Counted from the first letter of the stretch, positions 26,555 to 36,068 are shown. The stretch: DNA of 64,000 nucleotides from Haemophilus_D parainfluenzae_AD (GCF_001679325.1 NZ_LZMX01000029.1), one strand, 5' to 3'. Program-made: numbers and translations. Notes: a model not told the origin generated them from the sequence alone.

Positions 26555-26875
26555 GTGGAAAACAAGCATGAGCGTTATCAAAAAGCCATGAATATTATTG
26601 ATGTGCTGGAAGGATCTCAATTTGCCAAAATCATGCAGAAAGGGTTAATGTTGAATGAACTGAACCAAAACATCAGCCGCCTTTTTCCTCAAGAATTTAA
26701 AGGACTTTTTCGTTTAGGCTCCATCACAGATGGGAAACTCTTTATCGAAGTCAAAAGTGCGGTCGTTCGCCAAGGGATTTTATTTCGCCAAAGCGAATTA
26801 CTCGCCACAATTCAACCGACTTATCCCGAAGTAAAAGGCTTTGAGATTAAAATCAATCCCGAACTAACCAGCTAA
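26555..26875 (+). CDS. DUF721 (DciA-like) protein
   Basis: A 106-residue protein with the DUF721 pattern: an N-terminal helix region, then FRLGSITDGKLFIEVKSAVVRQGILFRQSELLATI, equivalent to the domain that gives DciA its helicase-loading role in many bacteria. The start is GTG with GGGG seven bases before it. It is divergent from secM and convergent with dam (1-base gap). An uptake sequence is part of the coding region (AAAAGTGCGGTC). A helicase-loading role is inference from the domain. Confidence 0.7.
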   Translation: MENKHERYQKAMNIIDVLEGSQFAKIMQKGLMLNELNQNISRLFPQEFKGLFRLGSITDGKLFIEVKSAVVRQGILFRQSELLATIQPTYPEVKGFEIKINPELTS

Positions 26876-26876
26876 A

Positions 26877-27731
26877 CTAACCTTTAAAGATGGCGATTAA
26901 TTCTTTTACTTTAACTCGTTTTTCTGAAGATTGACTGATCGAGCGCTGTACTTTAACGCGTTTAAATTTTGCCCCTTTATAAATCTCACGCGTAAATTTT
27001 GTATCGTGGTTAGAAATCACAACAGAAATTTGCTTTTCTTTTTGCGCTTTCTTTGCACATTCCGCTAAATTCTTTTGATGTTCAAGGCCAAAAGCATTCC
27101 CCGCATATCCAGTAAAATTGGTATCTTGCGGAAGCGGTGCATAAGGCGGATCACAATAGATCACGCTGTGTTTATCCGCTAATTCAAAGGTCTGTTGAAA
27201 ATCAGCGCATAAAAAGACCGCGCTTTGTGCTTTATGGGCGAAATAGCGCAATTCATCTTCAGGGAAATAATGGGTTTTATAAGCGCCAAAGGGCACATTA
27301 AACTCATTTTTACTGTTATAACGGCACAATCCATTAAAACCAAAACGGTTCAAATAAAGGAATAACACCGAACGCTCGAAAGGATCACTTGATTGATTAA
27401 AGGCATCACGCTGGGTGTAATAATAGTCGGCTGTATTGGCATTCTCTGCAAAGAAAATTGGCTTACAAGCCTCAATATAGGCATCTACATTTTCCTTGAC
27501 GATATTAAAGAGATTAATTAAATCGGGATTAATATCCGCCAAAATGTAACGTTCAAAATGGGAATTCAAAAAAACCGCGCCCGCCCCCACAAAAGGTTCG
27601 ATTAAGCACTGTTTTCTTTTTGGGAAGACTCGGTTGAGATCATCCGTTAAACGAAATTTACCGCCCGCCCATTTTAAAAACGGGCGGTGTTTAATTCGAG
27701 GTTTCGTTTTGTTATTTTTTGGACGCAACAT
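26877..27731 (-). CDS. dam: DNA adenine methylase (GATC)
   Basis: A 284-residue N6-adenine methyltransferase acting at GATC, guiding mismatch repair. The SAM-binding block is KWAGGK and EPFVGAGAVF, the catalytic motif is DPPYAPL, and NRFGFNGLCRYN is the Dam-type segment between them. It follows aroB by 14 bases; no damX lies between, unlike E. coli. Confidence 0.96.
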   Translation of the reverse strand: MLRPKNNKTKPRIKHRPFLKWAGGKFRLTDDLNRVFPKRKQCLIEPFVGAGAVFLNSHFERYILADINPDLINLFNIVKENVDAYIEACKPIFFAENANTADYYYTQRDAFNQSSDPFERSVLFLYLNRFGFNGLCRYNSKNEFNVPFGAYKTHYFPEDELRYFAHKAQSAVFLCADFQQTFELADKHSVIYCDPPYAPLPQDTNFTGYAGNAFGLEHQKNLAECAKKAQKEKQISVVISNHDTKFTREIYKGAKFKRVKVQRSISQSSEKRVKVKELIAIFKG

Positions 27732-27745
27732 GAGAGCAATGACAG

Positions 27746-28834
27746 TTAGTCATGTTGTGTGCAACGCTCAATCGCGTTTAGCACAAGAGATTTGTCAGTA
27801 TCAGTTGCCACATAGGCTTGTCCAAGCGCTTTTAACAACACAAGACGCAACTTGCCCGTCAGTACTTTTTTATCTCGCATCATATGCGGTAAATAATCTT
27901 CTGGCTGCATGGTATCAGGCGAGACGGTCGGTAAATTAGCGCGCGCTAAGAGTTTTTCTAAACGTGCAACATCTTCAAAAGAAAGATCGCCTAATTGTTC
28001 AGATAATACCGCTGCCATCATACTTCCAGCCGCAACGGCTTCACCGTGTAACCAGTTTCCGTAGCCTAAATGTGTTTCAATTGCATGACCAAAAGTATGA
28101 CCAAGATTTAGTAATGCACGATCGCCTTTTTCAGTTTCATCGCGTGCAACAACATCAGCTTTAATCTGACAGCAACGCGCAATACAATGCTGCAGTGAAT
28201 GTTGATTTAATGCGACCAATTCATCAATATGCGCTTCAAGCCATTCAAAAAAGGCATAATCTAAAATTGCCCCATATTTAATGACTTCCGCAAGTCCCGC
28301 ATTCACTTCACGTTTTGGCAAGGTATTGAGTGTAAGGGTGTCAATAATCACCGTAGAAGGTTGATAAAACGCCCCAATCATATTTTTGCCTAACTCATGA
28401 TTAACGGCTGTTTTGCCACCAACAGAAGAATCCACTTGAGCTAATAATGTGGTAGGAATTTGAATAAAACGCACGCCACGCTGATAGCTTGCTGCGGCAA
28501 AACCTGCCACATCACCAATCACTCCACCACCTAATGCAATAATGGTGGTATCTCGCCCATGATTATGCTTTAAAAGTGCGGTAAAAATGAGGTTTAAAGA
28601 ATCGAGCGTTTTATATTTTTCGCCATCAGGCAATAATACCGATTCAACCTGACAGCCGATTTTTTCTAGCGTTTGTGTAACGGTTTCAAGATAATATTGT
28701 GCGACGGTTGGATTAGTCACGATCATCGCTTTATCCCCTTTTTTCAGCGGATAGCAGGTTTCATCTTTTAATAAACCTTCGCCGATATAAATGGGATAAC
28801 GACGTTCTTTTAATTCAACATTTACGCACAACAT
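27746..28834 (-). CDS. aroB: 3-dehydroquinate synthase
   Basis: A 362-residue NAD- and metal-dependent enzyme of the shikimate pathway, converting DAHP to 3-dehydroquinate. The NAD-binding run GGGVIGDVAGFAAASYQRG and metal ligands in LNLGHTFGHAIE and WLHGEAVAAG are present. It lies 9 bases after aroK. Confidence 0.98.
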   Translation of the reverse strand: MLCVNVELKERRYPIYIGEGLLKDETCYPLKKGDKAMIVTNPTVAQYYLETVTQTLEKIGCQVESVLLPDGEKYKTLDSLNLIFTALLKHNHGRDTTIIALGGGVIGDVAGFAAASYQRGVRFIQIPTTLLAQVDSSVGGKTAVNHELGKNMIGAFYQPSTVIIDTLTLNTLPKREVNAGLAEVIKYGAILDYAFFEWLEAHIDELVALNQHSLQHCIARCCQIKADVVARDETEKGDRALLNLGHTFGHAIETHLGYGNWLHGEAVAAGSMMAAVLSEQLGDLSFEDVARLEKLLARANLPTVSPDTMQPEDYLPHMMRDKKVLTGKLRLVLLKALGQAYVATDTDKSLVLNAIERCTQHD

Positions 28835-28843
28835 TTTTAATCC

Positions 28844-29386
28844 TTAGAGTGAACCGTTTAAGCCGTTTAGATTATCAATTAAATCAACAATTTGATTAAC
28901 CATTACTTTGGCATTTTGCTCATCTGTTGGCAAAGTAATATCCGCAATTTCTTCGTATAACGGATTACGCACTTTAGCTAAATCTTCAAGCACTTGGCGT
29001 GGGTCATCAGCCCCTTGTAATAATGGGCGCTTTTTATCACGTTGTGTACGTTGATATTGCTTATCTACCGTGGTTTCTAAATAAATGACAATGCCACGAG
29101 CAGAAAGATAATTACGACTCTCTTTTGACATCACTGCTCCACCACCAGTGGAAAGCACGACGCCCTGTAATTGAGTCAATTCATTGATAATACGTTCTTC
29201 ACGCTTACGAAAGCCTTCTTCGCCTTCTAAATCAAAAATCCAGCTAATGTCTGCTCCCGCACGTTCCTCAATTACTGCATCTGAATCGACAAAATCCATA
29301 TTCAATTGTTGCGCAAGCTGACGGCCAATGGTGCTTTTACCCGCGCCCATCGGACCCACTAAAAAAATATTACGTTTTTCAGCCAT
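28844..29386 (-). CDS. aroK: shikimate kinase I
   Basis: A 180-residue kinase making shikimate 3-phosphate. The P-loop is GPMGAGKST at residues 11-19, followed by FVDSDAVIEERAGADI for shikimate binding and RKREERI with STGGGAV. First gene of aroK-aroB-dam. Confidence 0.98.
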   Translation of the reverse strand: MAEKRNIFLVGPMGAGKSTIGRQLAQQLNMDFVDSDAVIEERAGADISWIFDLEGEEGFRKREERIINELTQLQGVVLSTGGGAVMSKESRNYLSARGIVIYLETTVDKQYQRTQRDKKRPLLQGADDPRQVLEDLAKVRNPLYEEIADITLPTDEQNAKVMVNQIVDLIDNLNGLNGSL

Positions 29387-29647
29387 TGTTATTCTTCTAA
29401 CTTAAATAATGTTCAAATTAATCTTTCCTAATAAAAACTGGCCACCTGAAAAAATGGCAGCCCGAAAGATCACCCAAAAAATAATGAAGATTATCGCAAT
29501 AAATCCCCCTATGTTTCAACCTTTAGCGGGAATTTATTTTAAGAAGCGCAAAAGTGCGGTCAGTTTTTGAGGGATTTTAATGAATGATAAAGTCAAATAG
29601 AGCATCGAGATAAAGCATCCTAAAATTTAACCGCACTTTACAAACAA
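29387..29647. other. intergenic region upstream of aroK
   Basis: No gene seen. It contains two oppositely oriented uptake sequences (about 29551 and 29629) too far apart for a tight hairpin, and an imperfect inverted repeat AATAAATCCC ... GGGAATTTATT near 29500-29540. The aroK promoter must lie here but I cannot place it confidently. Confidence 0.4.
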
Positions 29648-29675
29648 AAAAGGCTATTCAAGCGAATAGCCTTTT
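29648..29675 (-). terminator. dcuB terminator
   Basis: A 12-bp perfect stem AAAAGGCTATTC / GAATAGCCTTTT with a 4-base loop, 19 bases past the dcuB stop, ending in TTTTTGTTTG on the minus strand. Confidence 0.92.
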
Positions 29676-29693
29676 CTTTTATCAGTAAGTTAA

Positions 29694-31361
29694 TTATAGA
29701 TAACCAAACAAGCTTGTGAAAATGTAACCAAAGATACATGAAGTGATTACACCGATTAAGCCCGGTAAAATAAAGCTGTGGTTAATTACAAACTTACCAA
29801 TGTGGGTTGTACCTGAACGGTCGAATTGGATTGCCGCAAGATCACTTGGGTAAGTAGGTAAAATGTAGTAACCGTAACAAGCTGAAGCAAAGGCTAAGAT
29901 AACAGCTGGATCAACACCGATACCTAAAGCGAGTGGAACGAATGCAACCAATGCTGCCGCTTGCGAGTTTACGAATTTAGAAATTAATAATAACATCACC
30001 GCGTAAGTCCAAGGATGTGCTTTTACCACATCACCAAGTGCTGCTTTCATCATCGGTGTATGAACGGTAAACATGGTTTCCGCCATCCAAGAAATCCCGA
30101 ATACAGCGACTAACGCAATCATACCTGAACGGAAAATTTCATTTTTACTGATTTTGCCCGCATCAGTTTTTGTAAAGATAACAATTAATGCACCCGCTAA
30201 TAACATGAAGATTTGAATAACGTGAACCATACTTAAATTCACTTTTTTCTTCGCCGTATCTTTTAATACGATTGCAGCATTATCGATAGTTTCGGTTTTA
30301 TCTCCCGCTGTGATCACAACTCTGTTATCTTGAGCGGTAATTGTTTGAGCAACTTCACCTTTATCGTTATAAATCGCGACGTTGTTATAGGCTGTTTTTG
30401 CTTTTGCTTTACTGTCTTTAACATCAAGCACTAATGTACCGTCTTTTGCTAAAGCAACGATTTTACCGTCTTTAACATTAAAGGTTTTCACAGCTTTATC
30501 AGCAGAAACGATTTCAACCACTTGAGCTGGTGCTGATTTTTCAAAGGCTGGGCGTAAATCTTTAAAGTAACCTAATAGCGCTACCACTAAAATCGCACCA
30601 AAGAAGATCCACATCGCATTCCAGCTAGATTGTGGCAATTTTTTGTCTAACAATGATGTGCTATCACCATAAACATATTTTTTGAATTCGGGATCTTTTA
30701 ATTTCTCTTGGAATTCTGGGTCTTTATCTAAATCTTTACCACGGAACCAACTGAAAATACCGATAGCTAATACACCACAAAGGGTTGAAGGCACAGTAAT
30801 TTTTAATAAATCTAAATAGCCATCAAAACCTGCTAATGGGGTTTTAGCATTCACTAAGAATGTGGTTAAAGTCACTACTGCTACAGAAACTGGTGACGCA
30901 ATGATACCCATTTGAGAAGCTATTGAACTTGCCGCCATTGGACGTTCAGGACGAATATCATTTTTGATCGCGATATCATAGATGATTGGCAACATGGTAT
31001 AAACCACGTGACCTGTACCACATAAAATGGTTAAGAAACAGGTTACAAACGGCGCCAAAATACTGACATATTTCGGGTTACGACGAAGCATTTTCTCCGC
31101 GATTTGTAACATGACATCTAAACCACCACTGGCTTGTAATGTTGCTGATGTCACCACCACCGCAAGGATGGTTAACATAACATCGATAGCTGGCTTACCT
31201 GGTTCAATACCAAAGCCGAAAACAAGAACAATTAAGCCTACTCCACCGAGCATACCCAGTGCGATACCACCTTTTTTTGCCCCGTAAAATAAACAGATAA
31301 GAACAATAGCAAGCTGAATCGCAAACTGGCTACCTTCACCTAGGTTCATTAGAAAATCCAT
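29694..31361 (-). CDS. dcuB: anaerobic C4-dicarboxylate transporter DcuB with central insertion
   Basis: DcuB exchanges fumarate for succinate during fumarate respiration. The flanks match E. coli DcuB closely: FRGKDLDKDPEF, YVYGDSTSLLDKKLP, WIFFGAILVVALLG and the C-terminal QFDRSGTTHIGKFVINHSFILPG. Most relatives have about 440-446 residues but this one has 555. The excess is a roughly 100-residue hydrophilic block at ~274-375, between DLRPAF and NLSMVHVIQIFM, with beta-like repeats such as VKDGKIVALAKDGTLVL and ITAQDNRVVITAGDK. The reading frame is continuous, so this is an inserted domain rather than an error in frame. Confidence 0.92.
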   Translation of the reverse strand: MDFLMNLGEGSQFAIQLAIVLICLFYGAKKGGIALGMLGGVGLIVLVFGFGIEPGKPAIDVMLTILAVVVTSATLQASGGLDVMLQIAEKMLRRNPKYVSILAPFVTCFLTILCGTGHVVYTMLPIIYDIAIKNDIRPERPMAASSIASQMGIIASPVSVAVVTLTTFLVNAKTPLAGFDGYLDLLKITVPSTLCGVLAIGIFSWFRGKDLDKDPEFQEKLKDPEFKKYVYGDSTSLLDKKLPQSSWNAMWIFFGAILVVALLGYFKDLRPAFEKSAPAQVVEIVSADKAVKTFNVKDGKIVALAKDGTLVLDVKDSKAKAKTAYNNVAIYNDKGEVAQTITAQDNRVVITAGDKTETIDNAAIVLKDTAKKKVNLSMVHVIQIFMLLAGALIVIFTKTDAGKISKNEIFRSGMIALVAVFGISWMAETMFTVHTPMMKAALGDVVKAHPWTYAVMLLLISKFVNSQAAALVAFVPLALGIGVDPAVILAFASACYGYYILPTYPSDLAAIQFDRSGTTHIGKFVINHSFILPGLIGVITSCIFGYIFTSLFGYL

Positions 31362-31457
31362 AAGATACTCCGAATCATTTTATGGTTAATTAGAAAAAAA
31401 TTTGGACCAAATACTAGCACTAAAATTAACTCATAATAAGTATTTTTAGGGTAAATT

Positions 31458-31471
31458 TTGTTTTAAATCAA
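31458..31471 (-). promoter_or_regulatory. FNR-like site upstream of dcuB
   Basis: TTGTT-TTAA-ATCAA matches the FNR consensus TTGAT-N4-ATCAA at 9 of 10 defined bases. It lies about 100 bases upstream of the dcuB start, which suits activation of an anaerobic transporter. The rest of 31362-31610 is A+T-rich with one uptake sequence and no gene. Confidence 0.5.
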
Positions 31472-31613
31472 AAAATAGGGGAACCAAACAATAAAAGCAA
31501 ATCTGAGAAAGATTAAATAAAGGAAAGTGCGGTCGGAAATTTAAGAGATTTAGATATATTTTGTTTTATTTAAAGATAAAGAATTTAGAAAAGAAATTTA
31601 AAGAAAAAAATTA

Positions 31614-31632
31614 GGCGACCTAAAAGATCGCC
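31614..31632 (-). terminator. acpP terminator
   Basis: The minus strand reads GGCGA, a 9-base loop, TCGCC, then TAATTTTTTTC. It is 11 bases past the acpP stop. Confidence 0.75.
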
Positions 31633-31643
31633 CAACTTAAAAA

Positions 31644-31874
31644 TTACTGATTGTTTTGAACGTAGTCAATCGCAGATTGAACAGTTGTGATTTTTTCAGC
31701 TTCTTCATCAGGAATTTCGATATCGAATTCTTCTTCTAAAGCCATTACTAATTCAACTGTATCTAAAGAGTCCGCACCTAAATCTTCAACGAAAGAAGCT
31801 TCTGGTTTTACGTCTTCTTCTTTAACACCTAATTGTTCAACGATGATTTTTTTCACGCGTTCTTCAATACTCAT
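31644..31874 (-). CDS. acpP: acyl carrier protein
   Basis: A 76-residue acidic carrier whose phosphopantetheine is attached to the Ser in GADSLDTVELV (residue ~37). It holds growing acyl chains for fatty-acid, lipid A and lipoate synthesis. Last gene of the fab cluster, with a 218-base gap after fabG that probably carries its own strong promoter. Confidence 0.98.
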   Translation of the reverse strand: MSIEERVKKIIVEQLGVKEEDVKPEASFVEDLGADSLDTVELVMALEEEFDIEIPDEEAEKITTVQSAIDYVQNNQ

Positions 31875-32092
31875 TTGTTTTTCCTATTGTTGTTTTAACT
31901 CATTTAAGAGCGGTTAGTGTATGCATTTTTGATAAAGTTGCAACTATTTCTTAGGTGGTCGCACCACAAAAAAATAGGCAATGTAAAAACACATACAGAG
32001 AAAAAGTTACATTGCGATTGGGATTTTATCATTAACTAAACTGCTTTGCTATATTTTATAGACAAAATCCCAGATATATCTCCCTTAAAGGG

Positions 32093-32821
32093 TTAGCTCA
32101 TATATAAGCCGCCATTCACATGTAATGTGGTACCGGTAATATAAGCCGCATCGTCAGAAGCTAAAAACGCTACTGCTTTTGCGATATCTTTTGGCTCACC
32201 TAAACGACCTGCAGGAACATTACCAAGAATACCTGCTTTTTGTTCTTCAGTAAGCACTTCTGTCATATCCGTTGCGATGAAGCCCGGCGCCACAACGTTT
32301 ACAGTAATGCCACGTGATGCCACTTCTTTCGCTAAACCTTTAGAGAAACCAATTAAGCCCGCTTTTGCTGCACAGTAGTTAGATTGACCCGGATTACCCA
32401 TTGAGCCCACAACTGAACCGATTGTAATGATACGCCCAAAACGTTTTTTCATCATGGAACGTAACATTGCTTTAGAAAGATGGAATACAGAGGTTAAGTT
32501 GGTTTGCATAATATCGAACCATTCTTCATCTTTCATACGCATTAATAAATTATCACGAGTGATACCAGCGTTATTCACGAGGATATCAATATCACCGAAT
32601 TGTTCTTTAATTTGTTCTAATACGGCATCAATACTTTCTTTGTCTGCCACATTTAATACTAAACCTTTACCTTTATCACCAAGGTAAGCAGAAATGGTAT
32701 CAGCACCTTTTTCAGAGGTTGCGGTACCAATTACAAATGCACCTTTTGATGCTAATTCTTCTGCAATTGCGCGGCCAATACCACGTGTTGCACCTGTCAC
32801 TAATGCGATTTTATTTTGCAT
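32093..32821 (-). CDS. fabG: 3-oxoacyl-ACP reductase
   Basis: A 242-residue short-chain dehydrogenase that reduces 3-ketoacyl-ACP with NADPH. The cofactor loop is TGATRGIG and the active site Ser, Tyr and Lys lie in IGSVVGSMG and SNYCAAKAG. It is 13 bases after fabD. Confidence 0.98.
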   Translation of the reverse strand: MQNKIALVTGATRGIGRAIAEELASKGAFVIGTATSEKGADTISAYLGDKGKGLVLNVADKESIDAVLEQIKEQFGDIDILVNNAGITRDNLLMRMKDEEWFDIMQTNLTSVFHLSKAMLRSMMKKRFGRIITIGSVVGSMGNPGQSNYCAAKAGLIGFSKGLAKEVASRGITVNVVAPGFIATDMTEVLTEEQKAGILGNVPAGRLGEPKDIAKAVAFLASDDAAYITGTTLHVNGGLYMS

Positions 32822-32834
32822 TTTTAATCCCCTT

Positions 32835-33773
32835 TTATGCTAATAATGCTTCAACAGCATCTAATGATGCCACATCGTTTACTGATGTTGCTTGTAATTC
32901 TGCCACGATACGTTTTGTTAAACCGTTTAATACTTTACCTGGACCTATTTCAACTAAAACCTCTACACCATCTTGTGCCATTTTCTCAACGGTTTCAGTC
33001 CAACGAACAGGGCTATATAACTGACGAATAAGTGCGGTACGAATTTCAGCACTTTCTGTTTCCGCTTTGACATCCACGTTATTTAATACAGCAGTTGCTG
33101 GCGCATTAAGCGCAATGCTTTCAAGTGTTACAGCTAATTGGTCTGCTGCAGGTTTCATTAATGCGCAATGTGAAGGAACACTTACTGCTAATGGTAAAGC
33201 ACGTTTTGCGCCCGCTTCTTTACATAATGCAGCAGCACGTTCTACTGCCTCTTTCGCTCCAGCGATGACTACTTGACCTGGTGAGTTAAAGTTTACCGCA
33301 GATACTACTTCACCTTGCTCAGCTTGTTTACATGCATTGATAATCGCGTCATTGTCTAAACCAATAATCGCATACATTGCACCAGTACCTTCTGGTACTG
33401 CTTGTTGCATTAATTTACCGCGTAATTCCACTAATTTGATCGCGTCTTTGAAATCAATGACACCAGTACAAACTAATGCTGAATATTCACCTAAACTGTG
33501 ACCAGCCATCACACTTGGTTGTAATTGTGGGTATTTTTCTTTCCATACACGGAAGATCGCAACGGATGCCGCTAATAATGCAGGCTGAGTTTGCCAAGTT
33601 TTATTTAATTCTTCTGCTGGACCTTGTTGAACCAAGTTCCATAAGTCATAGCCAAGCGCTTCAGATGCTTGTTTAAAAGTCTCAGTGACTACCGGATATT
33701 CGTTAGCAAGATCAGCTAACATGCCAACAGCTTGAGAACCTTGTCCTGGAAAAACCATTGCGAATTTTTTCAT
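32835..33773 (-). CDS. fabD: malonyl-CoA:ACP transacylase
   Basis: A 312-residue enzyme transferring malonyl from CoA to ACP. The nucleophile elbow is GHSLGE (residue ~92), with FPGQGSQ at the N-terminus and VPSHCALM carrying the active His. Confidence 0.98.
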   Translation of the reverse strand: MKKFAMVFPGQGSQAVGMLADLANEYPVVTETFKQASEALGYDLWNLVQQGPAEELNKTWQTQPALLAASVAIFRVWKEKYPQLQPSVMAGHSLGEYSALVCTGVIDFKDAIKLVELRGKLMQQAVPEGTGAMYAIIGLDNDAIINACKQAEQGEVVSAVNFNSPGQVVIAGAKEAVERAAALCKEAGAKRALPLAVSVPSHCALMKPAADQLAVTLESIALNAPATAVLNNVDVKAETESAEIRTALIRQLYSPVRWTETVEKMAQDGVEVLVEIGPGKVLNGLTKRIVAELQATSVNDVASLDAVEALLA

Positions 33774-33807
33774 GTTTTCTTCCTATTTCTTCATCGTTTA
33801 AATGTTG

Positions 33808-33835
33808 AAAGTGCGGTCAAATTTAACCGCACTTT
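33808..33835 (-). terminator. uptake-sequence inverted pair between fabH and fabD
   Basis: A 10-bp stem AAAGTGCGGT / ACCGCACTTT with an 8-base loop and no long T run on the minus strand. It may reduce read-through from plsX-fabH into fabD-fabG. Confidence 0.5.
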
Positions 33836-33865
33836 TAAAATTCTGTCGGGATTCTAACAAATTAA

Positions 33866-34816
33866 TTAGAATCGCACCAATGCGGAACCCCAAGTCCAAC
33901 CACCGCCAAAAGCTTCGAGTAGAAGCAATTGACCACGTTGAATTCGGCCATCACGCACCGCTTCATCTAAAGCCGTTGGCACAGTCGCCGCACTGGTATT
34001 GGCTGTACGATCAAGCGTTACTACTACTTGCGACATATCCATCTCTAATTTTTTTGCTGTCGCCGTAATAATACGTAAATTCGCTTGATGCGGCACAAGC
34101 CAGTCGATATCTGTTTTTTGGAGATTATTGGCAGAAAGGGTTTCTTCCACCACATTAGAAAGCTCACGCACCGCTAATTTAAAGGTTTCGTTACCTTGCA
34201 TTTCAATATAACCAGATTTCTCCACACCACGTTCAGCTTGTGGAAGTAGTAATGCTGCATGGTTATCTGGCGATGCATGTAAATGCGTTGAAATAATGCC
34301 TTCTTGCTCTGATGCTTCTAAAATCACCGCACCCGCACCGTCACCAAATAACACGACAGTGCTACGATCGGTTTCATCTAATTTACGCGAGTTAAGATCT
34401 GCACCAATCACAAGGGCTTTTTTCACGCTACCTGAACGAATAAATTTATCCGCTACACCTAAAGCATAAACAAAACCGGTACAAGCTGCCGCTAAATCAA
34501 AAGAAATCGCATCTTCAATGCCTAATAAACCTTGAACTTGGCAAGCTGAACTTGGATAAGCGTGAGAACCACTGGTTGTTGCAACGATGATCAACTCAAT
34601 TTCTTGAGGATCAAGATTGGCCATTTCAAGTGCTTTTTTGGCTGCTTCACATCCCATTGTTGCGACAGTTTCATCTGCTGCTGCAATACGACGTTCACGA
34701 ATGCCCGAACGCGTCACGATCCATTCATCTGAAGTATCAACCATTTTTTCCAAATCCGCATTGGTACGAATATGGCTCGGCAAATAGCTACCGGTGGATA
34801 AAATTCTACTATTCAT
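33866..34816 (-). CDS. fabH: 3-oxoacyl-ACP synthase III
   Basis: A 316-residue condensing enzyme that starts fatty-acid synthesis from acetyl-CoA and malonyl-ACP. The catalytic triad Cys-His-Asn is seen in DLAAACTGF, VPHQANLRI and TANTSAATVP. It is 18 bases after plsX. Confidence 0.98.
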   Translation of the reverse strand: MNSRILSTGSYLPSHIRTNADLEKMVDTSDEWIVTRSGIRERRIAAADETVATMGCEAAKKALEMANLDPQEIELIIVATTSGSHAYPSSACQVQGLLGIEDAISFDLAAACTGFVYALGVADKFIRSGSVKKALVIGADLNSRKLDETDRSTVVLFGDGAGAVILEASEQEGIISTHLHASPDNHAALLLPQAERGVEKSGYIEMQGNETFKLAVRELSNVVEETLSANNLQKTDIDWLVPHQANLRIITATAKKLEMDMSQVVVTLDRTANTSAATVPTALDEAVRDGRIQRGQLLLLEAFGGGWTWGSALVRF

Positions 34817-34834
34817 AATATCAAAACTTATTAA

Positions 34835-35854
34835 TTAATAACGTTGTAAACCCGCTAAGATTTTTTGTGGAATTTGCAAACGAGCTTGTAAAGCTGCATC
34901 CGCAATTGCACGAGCAAATGCATCCACATTTGCGCTGCCATGGCTTTTCACCACAACAGCCGTTAATCCGAGTAAAGATGCCCCATTATATTCATCAGGG
35001 TTAATGCGTTTCAAGCGATGATAAGCATCCTTAAAGAAAAAACGCAGAATAAATTTGGCAAATGATTTAAAAACAGGCTGTTTTTCTTTTCCTTTCAGAA
35101 GAGATAACAGATTCTTAGCTGCCCCTTCAAGGGTTTTTAATGCAATATTTCCCGAAAACCCATCACTCACAACCACATCAGCCACTCCATTTAATAAAAA
35201 GTTACCTTCAATAAAGCCGGTATAATTAAGTGCGGTCGATTTTTCTAATAAATTCGCGGCTTCACGAATGGATTGATGCCCTTTAATTTCTTCCACGCCG
35301 ATATTGAGTAAGGCAATGCGTGGATAAACTAAGTTCAATCGGTTTTCGGCAAAGATCGAGCCCATGATGGCAAATTCATAAAGATTTTGAGCAGAACATT
35401 CTACGTTTGCTCCTAAATCTAACATCACAGTTTTATCACCCGTCATCGACGGTAATAAGGATACCAACGCTGGGCGTTGAATTCCCTCTAAAGGCTGTAA
35501 GAGAACCTTTGACAATCCCATCAATGCGCCCGTATTTCCTGCGCTGACACAACCTTGTGCCTCACCTTTCTGAACCATTTCAATAGCTAAACGCATCGAC
35601 GTGCCTTTGCTATGACGCAATGCATGAGAAATACCTTGATTGTTATCAATAGTCTTAGTGCAATGATGAATTTGAATACGTTCTAAAAGAGAAGAAGGTG
35701 CATTTTCCAGTAAAGGGGAAATTTGTTGGCTATCGCCAAACAGCACTAAAGAAAGCATTGGATCTGCTTCCAACGCTGAAAGAGATGCGGGGATAGTAAT
35801 ACGGGGACCAATGTCCCCGCCCATCACATCTAACGCTAAGGTTAGACGGTTCAA
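34835..35854 (-). CDS. plsX: phosphate acyltransferase PlsX
   Basis: A 339-residue soluble enzyme making acyl-phosphate from acyl-ACP for phospholipid synthesis. Conserved runs include ALDVMGGDIGPRITIPASL, SAGNTGALMG and DLGANVEC. It follows rpmF by 21 bases, as in many gammaproteobacteria. Confidence 0.97.
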   Translation of the reverse strand: MNRLTLALDVMGGDIGPRITIPASLSALEADPMLSLVLFGDSQQISPLLENAPSSLLERIQIHHCTKTIDNNQGISHALRHSKGTSMRLAIEMVQKGEAQGCVSAGNTGALMGLSKVLLQPLEGIQRPALVSLLPSMTGDKTVMLDLGANVECSAQNLYEFAIMGSIFAENRLNLVYPRIALLNIGVEEIKGHQSIREAANLLEKSTALNYTGFIEGNFLLNGVADVVVSDGFSGNIALKTLEGAAKNLLSLLKGKEKQPVFKSFAKFILRFFFKDAYHRLKRINPDEYNGASLLGLTAVVVKSHGSANVDAFARAIADAALQARLQIPQKILAGLQRY

Positions 35855-35875
35855 GTGAATACCTTATAAGTAAAA

Positions 35876-36046
35876 TTACTTATTAATCACTTTGCGACCA
35901 CGGTAGTAACCGTCAGCAGTTACGTGGTGGCGTAAGTGAGTTTCACCGCTTGCTTTATCCACTGATACTGCAGCAGTAGTTAATGCATCGTGTGAACGAC
36001 GCATATCACGACGTGAACGAGATTTTTTGTTTTGTTGAACAGCCAT
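35876..36046 (-). CDS. rpmF: 50S ribosomal protein L32
   Basis: A 56-residue protein read directly from the minus strand: [17 protein letters not shown], then SHDALTT and ending [11 protein letters not shown]. This is the standard L32 length and sequence pattern. It has no zinc-ligand cysteines, as usual for gammaproteobacterial L32. It lies between yceD and plsX, its conserved place. Confidence 0.97.
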
Positions 36047-36068
36047 TGGCTATACTCCTAAATTTAAT

